NCBI GenBank assembly: GCA_019413925.1
Contig: DXMY01000050.1
Span: 1-64,000, forward strand
From: Collinsella sp.
GTDB taxonomy: Bacteria > Actinomycetota > Coriobacteriia > Coriobacteriales > Coriobacteriaceae
DNA length: 64,000 nucleotides
Direction: 5' to 3'
A program made the translations under genes and the position numbers. The notes under the pieces were generated by a model. It saw only the letters and a program-made list of their open reading frames with translations. It made no database searches and had not been told where the DNA came from. Shown piece after piece: positions 7,378 to 16,420 of this stretch (its first letter is position 1; every line of letters starts with the position of its first letter).

Positions 7378-8472
7378 TTAGCAGCGATATGCGGCAGCCA
7401 GGAGCGCTGTTCCCAGAATGAAAAGCGTCACGGAAGCGGTGATCCAGTTGTTGTCGGCAGTCTTGGGGAGCGCCGCAGTGGTTGCGGTTGCGGTCTTGGG
7501 CCTTGACGGCGTGGACACCGTGGTCTTGGTTACTGTCGTTGTTGTCTTGGTTGTCGCGGCCGCGGGTTTCAGCGCGGGATTTGCCGTGGGCCCTGTGGTG
7601 GGCTCTCCGGCAGCGGGGTTAGCGTCGGTGGGAGACTTGCCCGCGCCATCGCCCGGTACCTCGCCCCCGTTGGTCTCCCCCGCCGGGGGCGTGGCGACAT
7701 CGGGCTCAACCACCACATGCGGTGCCACCGCACCGGAGGCATCTACCACGCCACCAGCACCAAAGGATCCGCCGGCAGGCGCCACAAAGCGCGCAGATAC
7801 AAGCGACCCGCCCAAGCACGCAACGCCGCCATCGGCGCCGGTCGCATCAAGCCACGAGGCATCGACAGAAAGCTGGCATCCAGCCGCGCCAGCACCAATA
7901 CCCGCGTCTTGCAGATACACGCCGTAGGCGAGCACACCCGCTCCGGCCCCTGCGCCTACGGCAACGACGCGCCCGCCGCCGCGCACGGCTATGTCGCCTG
8001 CGATCACGCCGGCGACCGCCTCGTCCGTAATATCGGCCCCGTCTGCCCGGGCATCGACGGTGCACCCGTCCACCACAAGCACCTGCAAAGCGTGGATCCC
8101 GCACTGCGAGCCCGTGGCCGACAGGGCGCCGGTGCCGCGAAGCGCCAGGTTGCCCCACACCTCCATGCCGCACAGCGTGATGTCCGCATTGGGCGCATGC
8201 GACTCCGTCACGGAGTTTTGCCCGGCAAGCGTCAGCACCAGGTCGCCCTCGGCGCCGATGGCCTCGCCCGCGTAGCCGTTAAGCTCCAGGTGGTCGGCAT
8301 CGGTCCAGGCCCAGCCGGGGCCCGACACGCCCGGCTCGTAGTACGTCGCGCCCACGATGATGAGGCTCTCCGCGCCCGCGGCATAAGAAGGCCCGCCCAG
8401 CAGAACGCATAGGCAGGCCATGGTAACAATCGCAATGTGATGACGGCTGGTGTGGGACTTGGCAGCAAACAT
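7378..8472 (-). CDS. LPxT-like cell-wall-anchored surface protein
   Basis: A protein of 364 aa. The ATG at 8472 is preferred because GGAG lies at proper spacing and the result starts with a classical signal peptide (positive stretch, hydrophobic core about residues 13-27, cleavage near SYAAGA). The middle is a Gly/Ala/Val-rich repetitive beta structure resembling right-handed-helix adhesin or carbohydrate-associated domains. A Pro/Thr/Lys-rich wall-spanning region follows (about 245-330). It ends with LPKTADNN, a hydrophobic helix and YRC, a non-canonical sortase signal (LPKTA instead of LPxTG). No sortase gene is in the window. The ligand is unknown. Confidence 0.65.
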   Translation of the reverse strand: MFAAKSHTSRHHIAIVTMACLCVLLGGPSYAAGAESLIIVGATYYEPGVSGPGWAWTDADHLELNGYAGEAIGAEGDLVLTLAGQNSVTESHAPNADITLCGMEVWGNLALRGTGALSATGSQCGIHALQVLVVDGCTVDARADGADITDEAVAGVIAGDIAVRGGGRVVAVGAGAGAGVLAYGVYLQDAGIGAGAAGCQLSVDASWLDATGADGGVACLGGSLVSARFVAPAGGSFGAGGVVDASGAVAPHVVVEPDVATPPAGETNGGEVPGDGAGKSPTDANPAAGEPTTGPTANPALKPAAATTKTTTTVTKTTVSTPSRPKTATATTAALPKTADNNWITASVTLFILGTALLAAAYRC

Positions 8473-8772
8473 ACCCGCTCCGATCTTCGCAGGAGCCAAT
8501 AGAATGTGCACCAGAAAATGCCCTGGTAGCAGCAGTTATTAGTTTAGCGAGATCGATGCGGGGGCAAAGAGAAATCGCGTGGGCGAACCCCGAAATTAGG
8601 TGTAAATCGTTTTGCCAGTCGGTGAAAGGAGGCTTCCGCATTTGTATCGTGATGCGCATCGGCTCCCCAACTTTCAAATCCCTCTGTTGTTCCGTAAGAC
8701 CATAATCGTATTCCGGTCCATGTTTCACGACTACATTAGAATTGAGTCCGGTAACTCTGGCGATTGGATAAC
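8473..8772. other. Divergent intergenic region
   Basis: Separates the minus-strand surface protein gene from the plus-strand 761-aa gene and must hold both promoters. I see no gene or clear operator in it. Confidence 0.4.
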
Positions 8773-11058
8773 ATGACGGAATTCGAAACCGCGCTTCAGT
8801 ATTTATTTACAGATAACGACATTCTCATGTGTCTGTTCGTGACGATAGCTTCCTTTAGGGCAATGTGGCAGTTCCAGAAATGGCTGCACAAGAAACTAAA
8901 ATCACAGAATGGCGTATATGCTTATCGTTGCATCGCTGGCTACGTATTTCTGTCGACGTTTGCCGCATTTATATCTGCCTGCTATTTGACTCGATATGCG
9001 GAGCTGTTCACCTACGTTTCGTTGCTACTTTTCAAACTCGGTGTTTCAATGCTCGTCATTGGTATCATTGTCTTTGGCTTAATTGGCATGCTTCTGCGTT
9101 TTTGTATCGATCAGGCAAATGCCTTCGAGCCCAAAATTCCCATCTATAAGATACGCTCCCTGCTCTCCAAGTTGCCTCGTACATTTATGACCAGGAAACA
9201 GTCAATCTATCTTTCACGCTGCCAAGCAAAGGTGCTTGTGGCAATGGGCGCTCTGAATAAGGCGGAAGCTGCAGCGGACACGCTTAACAATGATTCCTAT
9301 CAAATGTATCTACTGAGTGCCATTCACTTTTACCAAGGCAATCTGTCTCAGTCCATTGCTACCCACAATGACGGAGAGGTCCGTTATCGGAATAGCAAAG
9401 ATGCGTTCGCGCTCGCAGAACAATACGTCAATAAAGGTGTTTGTCACGTATTCGAGGGCAATTTACGAATTGCTGACTCAGAATTTGCCTATGCCCTCAA
9501 TTACATGAAACAGCATAGGCATCGTTGCAGACCTCTTGTCGAAGTTCTATTTGAAAACTATGTCATAATCAAGGCTCGTTTAAACCGCATGAGCGAAGCT
9601 AACGAGCTGGTCGAAACAAGAATTGCATTGTGGAAACCGCGAACGACTTCCGAATTAGTGGGATTAGCAAATCTAAAGCTGGCTCTTTTGAGGGAATCAA
9701 ACTGTAAACCCGATGACATAACGTCCTTCATTAAGTCCGAGCTGGGGCCTAAAGGCTATATCTCAAAAATACGCAATAAAAGAAAGCAGCTTGTTGCCGC
9801 CAGCAGTCTATTGGGAATTTCTTGGTCGGCCCAGTGTGAACCCCGGGATTGCTTGGATTATATAAATGAAAGACAATCGTATATCGATAGCCTAAATGGC
9901 AGACAAAAGTATTCTGTTCTCATGGGTCTTCATGAGCTATTCCGACGGATGAAACCGGAGAAACGGGTTCTCTACAAAGATCTTGATACTCGTTCCGATG
10001 AGTATTTTGAAAAAGAAGCAGAACCCTATATTAGAAAAGAGCTGGCGAGGCTGCCCCTTGATTGCATTTATATGCGCTCTGCTTTAATGCGTGAGCTTAT
10101 TAAGATTCTTCAGCAGAGAGTCGCTATCGCTGGGATTGGAATTGAAGAGCCTGAGGCTTTGTTAAGAGAAACGATAAGCTTGTACAGGGAAAACAGTCTG
10201 AACATTGAAACTGTGCAGACTGAATTTATGCTAATTGACAGTTTAATTAGTCCATTGGGCAGAAATGGCAGAAGCACATATGAGCCATTAGCTGAAGCGC
10301 TCGATCTAATGCATGATATCGAGGAGCGCCTAAGCGGACTTATGGAGCATCCTTATTGTGCAAGCATCTTAATCAAATTGAGTTACTACCATGTCTTGCT
10401 GGGCAACGAGAATGAAAGTGTCTCCTACTTTAAACGGTACCAAGAGATAAATTCTTCGGTAAAACAGTATGAACCTGAATTGGTTGAACAAAGGGCCGTT
10501 GCAGCGGTCTGCGCCAGGGCGTTTTGGCTTAAAGACTCCATTTTAAGAATCAAGCATGAACAAACAGTAAAAGGACTGGACCGAGCCTATCAGTTTTGTC
10601 AATCGTTTCCTAGCGAACACGAAGGGTTTCTAGACGCTGCATTCGTTGGCTGTTATGCGCTCAGGAGCGAGGAGTGCATAATCAAAACCGTCAGCGTCTA
10701 CTGCCCGAACGTCGAAGAGCCCCTGTTTGTTCATTCTTGGCTTTCACTTGAGTTCCTCGACTTGGATATCGATTTAACATATTGTCAGTTTACTGAAGAG
10801 GCGGAAAGCAACAGATCTGTTTTTCATTACGAACATCATCCAATGGAAAGCAAGCAGTCAAAAGTGATCTCACAAAAGATGTCTATCCACGACGCCCTCC
10901 TAGAGATAGACGAAAGCGAATTTGGAGTAGAGCAATTATCGAGAATCAATTTAGCAAATGAGCTATATGTTGCACTGTCGTCGCTGTCGAACGAAGAACC
11001 CATTTCAATGGAACAGCTCATTCAATATTTATCTGAAGTCCCTCATTTGAGCCAGTAA
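8773..11058 (+). CDS. 761-aa membrane protein with TPR-like helical repeats
   Basis: Three hydrophobic segments lie within the first 115 residues (about 15-30, 50-68, 75-110). A long cytoplasmic region follows, of amphipathic helices with TPR-like spacing (for example the AEAAADTLN and GNLSQSIATHN segments around residues 160-200, and further helices to 560). The acidic C-terminus has no enzyme motif I can identify. The ATG at 8773 is chosen over a TTG at 8764; neither has a strong ribosome-binding site. The gene is more AT-rich than the downstream core genes and stands alone. Scaffold or sensing roles fit TPR architecture, but the function is unknown. Confidence 0.55.
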   Translation: MTEFETALQYLFTDNDILMCLFVTIASFRAMWQFQKWLHKKLKSQNGVYAYRCIAGYVFLSTFAAFISACYLTRYAELFTYVSLLLFKLGVSMLVIGIIVFGLIGMLLRFCIDQANAFEPKIPIYKIRSLLSKLPRTFMTRKQSIYLSRCQAKVLVAMGALNKAEAAADTLNNDSYQMYLLSAIHFYQGNLSQSIATHNDGEVRYRNSKDAFALAEQYVNKGVCHVFEGNLRIADSEFAYALNYMKQHRHRCRPLVEVLFENYVIIKARLNRMSEANELVETRIALWKPRTTSELVGLANLKLALLRESNCKPDDITSFIKSELGPKGYISKIRNKRKQLVAASSLLGISWSAQCEPRDCLDYINERQSYIDSLNGRQKYSVLMGLHELFRRMKPEKRVLYKDLDTRSDEYFEKEAEPYIRKELARLPLDCIYMRSALMRELIKILQQRVAIAGIGIEEPEALLRETISLYRENSLNIETVQTEFMLIDSLISPLGRNGRSTYEPLAEALDLMHDIEERLSGLMEHPYCASILIKLSYYHVLLGNENESVSYFKRYQEINSSVKQYEPELVEQRAVAAVCARAFWLKDSILRIKHEQTVKGLDRAYQFCQSFPSEHEGFLDAAFVGCYALRSEECIIKTVSVYCPNVEEPLFVHSWLSLEFLDLDIDLTYCQFTEEAESNRSVFHYEHHPMESKQSKVISQKMSIHDALLEIDESEFGVEQLSRINLANELYVALSSLSNEEPISMEQLIQYLSEVPHLSQ

Positions 11059-11192
11059 ATATTGAGTTTAAATACGAGACGTAGCCGCATGTTTTAAGGT
11101 CAACATTAACAACGTTAAATAAATAGAGCGGGGCATATCGGCGTTAGCCGATTTGCCGAATCCTAAAAGTTGTCCTATATGAGTCAATAGAA

Positions 11193-11232
11193 CAAAAACG
11201 TGGACGCATCGCCTTAGCTGATGCATCCACGT
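11193..11232 (-). terminator. Rho-independent terminator at the end of the polysaccharide operon
   Basis: On the minus strand, a 13-bp stem (11220-11232 with 11198-11210, one mismatch) is followed by TTTTTGTT. It lies beyond the UDP-glucose dehydrogenase fossil and probably ends the operon transcript. Confidence 0.7.
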
Positions 11233-11292
11233 GTTCAGGAAAGATAAAATTGTTGTAGGGTGAACCCGGCAAATTAGGGAAAACCCTCTTCC

Positions 11293-11440
11293 CTAGTCCC
11301 GCTTAAACACATCCCTCGTGTAGACCTTCCGCCACGCCAGCAAGCTCGTCGCTCCAGTGGTTGGCTACGATCACGTCAGAGTCACCTTGAAGGCTTCCAG
11401 GTCGTGCGTGACTTGAGACCCGAAGAACCGATAAGGATTA
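11293..11440 (-). pseudogene. 3' fossil of UDP-glucose 6-dehydrogenase
   Basis: Conceptual minus-strand translation with frameshifts gives FFGSQVTHDLEAFK, then SDVIVANHWSDELAGVA, then KVYTRDVFKRD and a TAG stop (11293-11295). These are successive C-terminal motifs of UDP-glucose/GDP-mannose dehydrogenases, in the right order. At least two small indels separate the frames, and nothing upstream of about 11440 is recognisable. It is a decayed last gene of the polysaccharide operon, so the present polymer may no longer use glucuronate made here. Confidence 0.7.
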
Positions 11441-11584
11441 AAGTTAATAGCAACATTGACCCATTCAAAATAAACCGGAGAAAGGAAGCAAGTTAGAAAT
11501 CGCTAAAACGGCCGGCAGTCGCTAACACTCGGGCGAGCGTTCGAGCCTCCGTTTAAAAACGGTGCTAATAAAGCACCGGAATGG

Positions 11585-12148
11585 TTATTTCCAGCTAGTA
11601 CGAAGTCCTTCATCTGGCTTAGAAGCGTAATAAGGACGCGGCGTATCCCTTAAAATAATTCTAGGCTTATCCAGAACGACAGTTGAATTTTCGGGTATAT
11701 CCTCGAAGACAACGCAATTAGCCCCGATGTTCACATTGTTTCCGATACGAATGGCTCCAAAAATCTTGGCACCCGGTCCAATGTAAACATTATCCCCAAT
11801 AATTGGTGCTCCGCCTCTGCTCCTCCCGACGGTAACCTGCTGCGAGATGGTTACATTGGAGCCAAATTGAGCACCGCCGGCAATAATGATCCCGTTAAGA
11901 CCGTGCGTCGTTAAATTAGGAGGCGTTTTAAAATTCTCAATTATTCTTCCGTTTGAATCATCAAAACCTAACGCAATATCGGAGCAAGACCTACGAAGTT
12001 CCTTCTTGTAATAAATCTTATAAAACAATTCCTTTACGGGACCAACAGAACGGAGGCAGAGCGCATGACGAACGTTCCAGAAATATTCATGATCGTAATC
12101 TTTAAATATTATTCTTTTGGCAACTCGTAATAAACGTGGCTCGACCAT
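11585..12148 (-). CDS. Serine-acetyltransferase-like hexapeptide O-acetyltransferase
   Basis: A protein of 187 aa. A helical N-terminus is followed by left-handed beta-helix hexapeptide repeats (about residues 90-165: GIIIAGGAQFG, NVTISQQVTVG, IIGDNVYIGPGAKIFG, IRIGNNVNIGANCVV). This matches CysE/WcaB-like sugar O-acetyltransferases of capsule loci. The start at 12148 has AAGGGG at proper spacing, only 10 bp after the SDR gene; the frame extends further upstream but overlaps that gene. It probably acetylates a sugar of the polymer using acetyl-CoA. Confidence 0.75.
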   Translation of the reverse strand: MVEPRLLRVAKRIIFKDYDHEYFWNVRHALCLRSVGPVKELFYKIYYKKELRRSCSDIALGFDDSNGRIIENFKTPPNLTTHGLNGIIIAGGAQFGSNVTISQQVTVGRSRGGAPIIGDNVYIGPGAKIFGAIRIGNNVNIGANCVVFEDIPENSTVVLDKPRIILRDTPRPYYASKPDEGLRTSWK

Positions 12149-12158
12149 ACAATCCCCT

Positions 12159-13208
12159 TTAAATTTCAAATAAGTCCTGCTCATTGCTGTAATCCGCAAG
12201 CTGCTGGAATGAAGTTTCAAGACAGTAAAGTGGCTCCCAGCCAAGCGCGCGCAACTTAGCAGAACTCAAACGCAAATGCACGTCGGGGGCATAGCCAGAT
12301 GAATTGGAAATGTCCTCATCGATGACCACATGAGATTCTTTTCCGCCAAGCGCACGAATCGCAAGCTCGGCAACTTCCCGAATAGTGCCATGAGATTCCT
12401 CATTGGCAACGTTGTATGCCTGCCCTGACTCTCCCTTGGCAAGCAACAAGAGCAAAGCTGCAATGCAGTCGATAGAGTTGACGTAATTACCCTCCGAGAA
12501 CCCCTTGGTCTTAAGGACGATATCCCTACCCTGCGTTGCCGAACGCGCAAACTGGAAAAAAGCGCGATTCTCGCCTGGCAAAACACCAGCGCCAAATGTC
12601 TGAGCCAGTCGTGCGGTGCAGACTGAAACGTTAAATTGCGAAGCAAACGAATTGCAGAGGCATTCGCAAAAACGCTTTGACTCCGGATAGCAGGAACGAG
12701 CGGAAGAGATGTCCAGATAACCCAGAGCGCCCTCATCAGCGACTTGACCCTCGGACAGCGAACCGTAGAATTCCATCGAAGAAATGAACACCATGCGCGC
12801 TCGGTTCTTACGGGCCAAATCGAGCATGGACCGCGTGCCGTTAACCGACGTATCCATAACGGCGACAGGCTGAGACACCATGAGCTTAGACTTGGTAATC
12901 GAAGCAGCGTGCAAAATGTAGTCGCAAGCAATGTCCGGGCAATTGACCTCCGAGAGATCCTGCTCTGCAAAAGCGACAGTTGACGATAGGGCCGTGCCGA
13001 ACAGGCCGCGCGCCTTACCAATGCTGCGCACTATCCCGATCACCTTTATATCCAAGCCAAATCGATCATTCGCGTAGGCAAAAGCTCTACAGGCAAGAGA
13101 TCCAATAAGACCGGTGGCACCAGTAACGACCACAGTCTTTGACGCAAAGGGCGTAAAAAGGGTCTTATCAATTCTTTCAAATGCAGAAGTAAGAACCTGA
13201 GATTCCAT
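12159..13208 (-). CDS. NAD-dependent epimerase/dehydratase (extended SDR)
   Basis: A protein of 349 aa. The Rossmann motif TGATGLIGSLA is at residues 30-40, HAASIT near 100, the catalytic Ser in FISSMEFYG, and YPESK (YxxxK) near residue 175. It is next to a cytidylyltransferase and LicD, so it may act on a CDP-linked or other activated sugar or alditol. The substrate cannot be read from sequence. It lies 8 bp downstream of the cytidylyltransferase gene. Confidence 0.75.
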   Translation of the reverse strand: MESQVLTSAFERIDKTLFTPFASKTVVVTGATGLIGSLACRAFAYANDRFGLDIKVIGIVRSIGKARGLFGTALSSTVAFAEQDLSEVNCPDIACDYILHAASITKSKLMVSQPVAVMDTSVNGTRSMLDLARKNRARMVFISSMEFYGSLSEGQVADEGALGYLDISSARSCYPESKRFCECLCNSFASQFNVSVCTARLAQTFGAGVLPGENRAFFQFARSATQGRDIVLKTKGFSEGNYVNSIDCIAALLLLLAKGESGQAYNVANEESHGTIREVAELAIRALGGKESHVVIDEDISNSSGYAPDVHLRLSSAKLRALGWEPLYCLETSFQQLADYSNEQDLFEI

Positions 13209-13216
13209 GACAGCTC

Positions 13217-13939
13217 CTAAAGGCCGTAAATCTGATGATTCTCACGCGAATCGAGTACGGCGCGCATCGCAAAGACATCGTCGGGCGTTGTGACCTTGAT
13301 ATTTTCTTCAGGACCATCAATGGGCGTAAGCTCGAAACCGTGCTCCATCATCATGGAGGCAGAGTCAATATAGTCATTCCTGCCGACGTCTATAGCACAT
13401 CGATGGGCAGCAATAATATCCTTCAGCCAAAAACTCTGAGGTGCACGAGCGAGCCTCAGCATAGAACGAGAGGGAATGGAAGATACATGAGAAGTGTCGT
13501 CCACTTCCAAGACAGTCTCCTTTGCCTTAACGCAAGTTATCGCAGAACCGTTCTGCTTGACCGAACGAATATTAGCCGTAATAACGTCTTGATTGATGAG
13601 AGGACGAACGCCGTCATGGATCAAAACAATAGAAGGCTCGTCACCAGCAATAGATTCTGCAGCGCAAAGACCATGATAGATTGATTCCTGGCCTGTCGAG
13701 CCACCGGGGACAACTCGCGCGACCTTTGACATACCGCTATCAGCGAGAAGTTTCTGACAATAATCGACCCAATCAGGGACGCAAGCGACAACAATCGAGT
13801 CGACGTCAGGATGATCCTGAAAATGTCGAACGGTCCTCACGATTACAGGCTCGCCATGAATAATAAGAAACTGTTTAGGCAACTCCTTTGAACGCATTCT
13901 GCTACCGACGCCACCGGCAAAAATCACTGCAATATTCAT
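13217..13939 (-). CDS. IspD/TarI-family cytidylyltransferase
   Basis: A protein of 240 aa. The N-terminal CTP-binding loop FAGGVGSRMRSKELPKQF, the GGSTGQESIYHGL segment and IHDGVRPLI are typical of IspD and of TarI/Bcs1 D-ribitol-5-phosphate cytidylyltransferases. Its place between an SDR gene and licD in a polysaccharide operon favours a TarI-like role (making a CDP-alditol for transfer) over isoprenoid synthesis. The exact substrate is inferred. Confidence 0.75.
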   Translation of the reverse strand: MNIAVIFAGGVGSRMRSKELPKQFLIIHGEPVIVRTVRHFQDHPDVDSIVVACVPDWVDYCQKLLADSGMSKVARVVPGGSTGQESIYHGLCAAESIAGDEPSIVLIHDGVRPLINQDVITANIRSVKQNGSAITCVKAKETVLEVDDTSHVSSIPSRSMLRLARAPQSFWLKDIIAAHRCAIDVGRNDYIDSASMMMEHGFELTPIDGPEENIKVTTPDDVFAMRAVLDSRENHQIYGL

Positions 13940-13963
13940 CTTTCAAGGTTCCTTTTCTATTCG

Positions 13964-14791
13964 TTATTTAACGCGCCAGGCTTTTAACCCGTGGGTCTGG
14001 CGTTTATCCTCAGGAGGTAATTGCATATAGTCACCGTAAATGCCCGTAAGGTATTCATCCCAACAGGATGGGCAAGGGAATTTAACGCCCTCGAATTCAA
14101 GCATTTCTTTTTCCTCAAAGCCTTCAAGCGGCATCGCCTCACCCGGACCATACATCCCCCAGGTAACGCCGCCTACGCGCATTGTTGAACCATACGGCAC
14201 CTTTTTTCCGTAATTATTGAGAGCTCGCGCAAGGGAACGCTTGATAAAAGGGATGCGGGCAATTGGCCCAAACATTTTTTTTATGTACTTGCGCAATAGG
14301 CTCGAACCTGTATTTGAGGAAGAACTTGCAAGAAAAAGCCGGGTCCTAAGTGCATTTACCTTGTTATACAGCGAGGTCAAATCACCGTCAGGAAGCCCGT
14401 CGACCGGAAACACGTCAACCCACAAATATGAAGGGTAATACTCCATGCTAGCGTCGACACAAATGGAGGTATCAGCCGCTTTTAGAAGCGGAGAGTCGAG
14501 AGGATCGACACCACAATAGCCCAGTAAACTAAATCCAGTGTTTAGAAAAAAATCATCAGCGAGACGGCAAAGGCGATCGTAATCCGGTCGCGGCATAACA
14601 ACATCGATATCGTCATCCCAGGGTATAAACCCCTTATGGCGACCCGCACCAAGAAGTGTACCGCCACAGAGAGAATAGCTCAGATCCTGCTGTTCACAAT
14701 AATTAGCAAATGCCTTAAGTATCGTGAGCTCCCCAGATTTAACCTCATCCGTTGTCAGAAATTGTTTGGATGAAACGGTCTCGTTATTCAC
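13964..14791 (-). CDS. LicD-family phosphotransferase
   Basis: A protein of 275 aa with the LicD signature GGTLLGAGRHKGFIPWDDDI at residues 42-61 and the following MPRPDYDRL. LicD/fukutin-type enzymes transfer phosphocholine or phospho-alditols from CDP donors to glycans. With the upstream cytidylyltransferase and SDR it forms a plausible phospho-substituent module. The start is probably GTG at 14791. Confidence 0.8.
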   Translation of the reverse strand: MNNETVSSKQFLTTDEVKSGELTILKAFANYCEQQDLSYSLCGGTLLGAGRHKGFIPWDDDIDVVMPRPDYDRLCRLADDFFLNTGFSLLGYCGVDPLDSPLLKAADTSICVDASMEYYPSYLWVDVFPVDGLPDGDLTSLYNKVNALRTRLFLASSSSNTGSSLLRKYIKKMFGPIARIPFIKRSLARALNNYGKKVPYGSTMRVGGVTWGMYGPGEAMPLEGFEEKEMLEFEGVKFPCPSCWDEYLTGIYGDYMQLPPEDKRQTHGLKAWRVK

Positions 14792-14804
14792 TACCTACAC
14801 CCTC

Positions 14805-16040
14805 TTAAGCCTTGAGAACTCTTATTGAATAGAACAAGCGACTGACGCAAAGAATTCCTTCCGTGATGACTCGAATGGCGCATATTAAAGCCATCGAGGC
14901 AATTCCGGAAAAGGAAACAAGTAGAAGTGAGGTAATACAAAATAATGAGCTAAATACGGTCGTAGCCGTAATTTCCTTTACCATTCCAGCGGCACCAAGA
15001 ACAGGCCATCCAAGCAGCATTCCAAAGAAACTAAAGAACAGAACCGGAGAAACCGCCGCCACGACCCAAGAGCCTTCCAAATAGCCATTTCCACCCAACA
15101 CGAGGAAAATAACGTTGTGCAGAATCGCAAAAGCGACTGTGCCCACGAGCATAACAGGGAACGCGATAATCGCTATCTTTCGAACAAATCTAAAGTCGTT
15201 CGTTTTAACCATGTGGGGATACATGCTGTTGACAATAGGCGAATACAAAGATTGAACAGCCGAAACCGCGGTCATAGCTAGAGACCAATATGAAATCTGA
15301 GCAGCATCGGTAATAACAACACCAATTAAAAGCGTAGTAAATCCCGTAAATACTGACGCTGCCATATTTGAGAAACAATATAGAGCCGATGTCTTTAATT
15401 CCGAAAACGCAGACCTCATCGGAACAAACGCAATAGTTGTTCCGAAAAGTCGATTAGCCGCTAAAAAAGACCATACCAAAGCAATTACATTCGAAATAAT
15501 ATCGAGAATTGGAACCCAAATAATATCGGCAAGCGAATGAACGAAGACAAAAGTGAGCGCAGTAGAAAGCCCCTTAGAAACGAAATATCGCGTGGTAATG
15601 GGCCTCATGTTCTCATGACCTTGAAACACAAAATCAGGAGCAAGCGCTTTACCGCAGACAGCCACAAAGGCAAGCATGGTATAGAAAAGATTTGCGGCAG
15701 TAAGCGGGATGAACGAAGCGATTATATACACAACTAAGCTAGCAAGCACGCAAAGAAAAAGACGAGCTTGAGTCACAGCGCCAATTGCTCGGTTTTCATC
15801 ATTTGTAGAGGTAGAGGCCGCGATTCGCTTAGTACCTGAAAGATTGAAACCAAAATCAACGAACATCTGAGCGAACGTCATAAACGAAACTACGTACGCA
15901 TAGACTGCATAACCCTCCGGCTCAAGAACGCGAGTGAGATATGGCATCGTAATAAGCGGAAACAGATACTTAACGATTTGCAGCCCGTACTGCCAGACAG
16001 TGTTTTTGTAGAAAGATTTATGTGACTTTATTGATGACAT
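14805..16040 (-). CDS. Wzx-type oligosaccharide flippase
   Basis: A protein of 411 aa with about twelve hydrophobic helices and the polysaccharide-synthesis MATE-like N-terminus (NTVWQYGLQIVKYLFPLITM). It would flip the lipid-linked repeat unit across the membrane. The ATG has GGAG at proper spacing. It is markedly AT-richer than fnlABC, as is usual for wzx. Confidence 0.85.
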   Translation of the reverse strand: MSSIKSHKSFYKNTVWQYGLQIVKYLFPLITMPYLTRVLEPEGYAVYAYVVSFMTFAQMFVDFGFNLSGTKRIAASTSTNDENRAIGAVTQARLFLCVLASLVVYIIASFIPLTAANLFYTMLAFVAVCGKALAPDFVFQGHENMRPITTRYFVSKGLSTALTFVFVHSLADIIWVPILDIISNVIALVWSFLAANRLFGTTIAFVPMRSAFSELKTSALYCFSNMAASVFTGFTTLLIGVVITDAAQISYWSLAMTAVSAVQSLYSPIVNSMYPHMVKTNDFRFVRKIAIIAFPVMLVGTVAFAILHNVIFLVLGGNGYLEGSWVVAAVSPVLFFSFFGMLLGWPVLGAAGMVKEITATTVFSSLFCITSLLLVSFSGIASMALICAIRVITEGILCVSRLFYSIRVLKA

Positions 16041-16097
16041 AAAGCTCCATTAACGCTTAGAAGTTTTAGAACGTGAGTCTTTTGGGTCGGTGAATCA

Positions 16098-16211
16098 TTG
16101 GCCGGGTCAAGTCCACTCGCCTGCCATCAAGCGCATCACGGATGCGCACTTGGTTAAAGGCATGCAAACTACAGTAACTAGCGGTTGCAATTTACAATCC
16201 TCTATTTCCAT
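16098..16211 (-). pseudogene. N-terminal fossil of a family-2 glycosyltransferase
   Basis: From the ATG at 16211 the translation gives PLVTVVCM, the start of a GT2 nucleotide-binding fold. After a one-base shift it continues as FNQVRIRDALDG, the usual next segment of GT2 proteins. Nothing of the catalytic DxD region remains. The fossil fills an otherwise gene-free 380-bp gap (16041-16420) between wzx and wzy, so the ancestral operon had one more transferase. Confidence 0.6.
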
Positions 16212-16420
16212 TCCGTATGTTCTTGGACAAAAGCGCTGTAAGGAAACACAACATTGCCGTAATAAACAAACATGAGGTAAAAGCAGCGGGCGAGCAGGCA
16301 TACCAACGAAATGCAGCGAAAGCTGTGCAATAGGTAACAAGCAATTTGGAAGAATTAATCAAATTCAATATCGAAATAGGACGCGAATACTATTTTGGAG
16401 CGCCTATATTCTTCAGGGGT

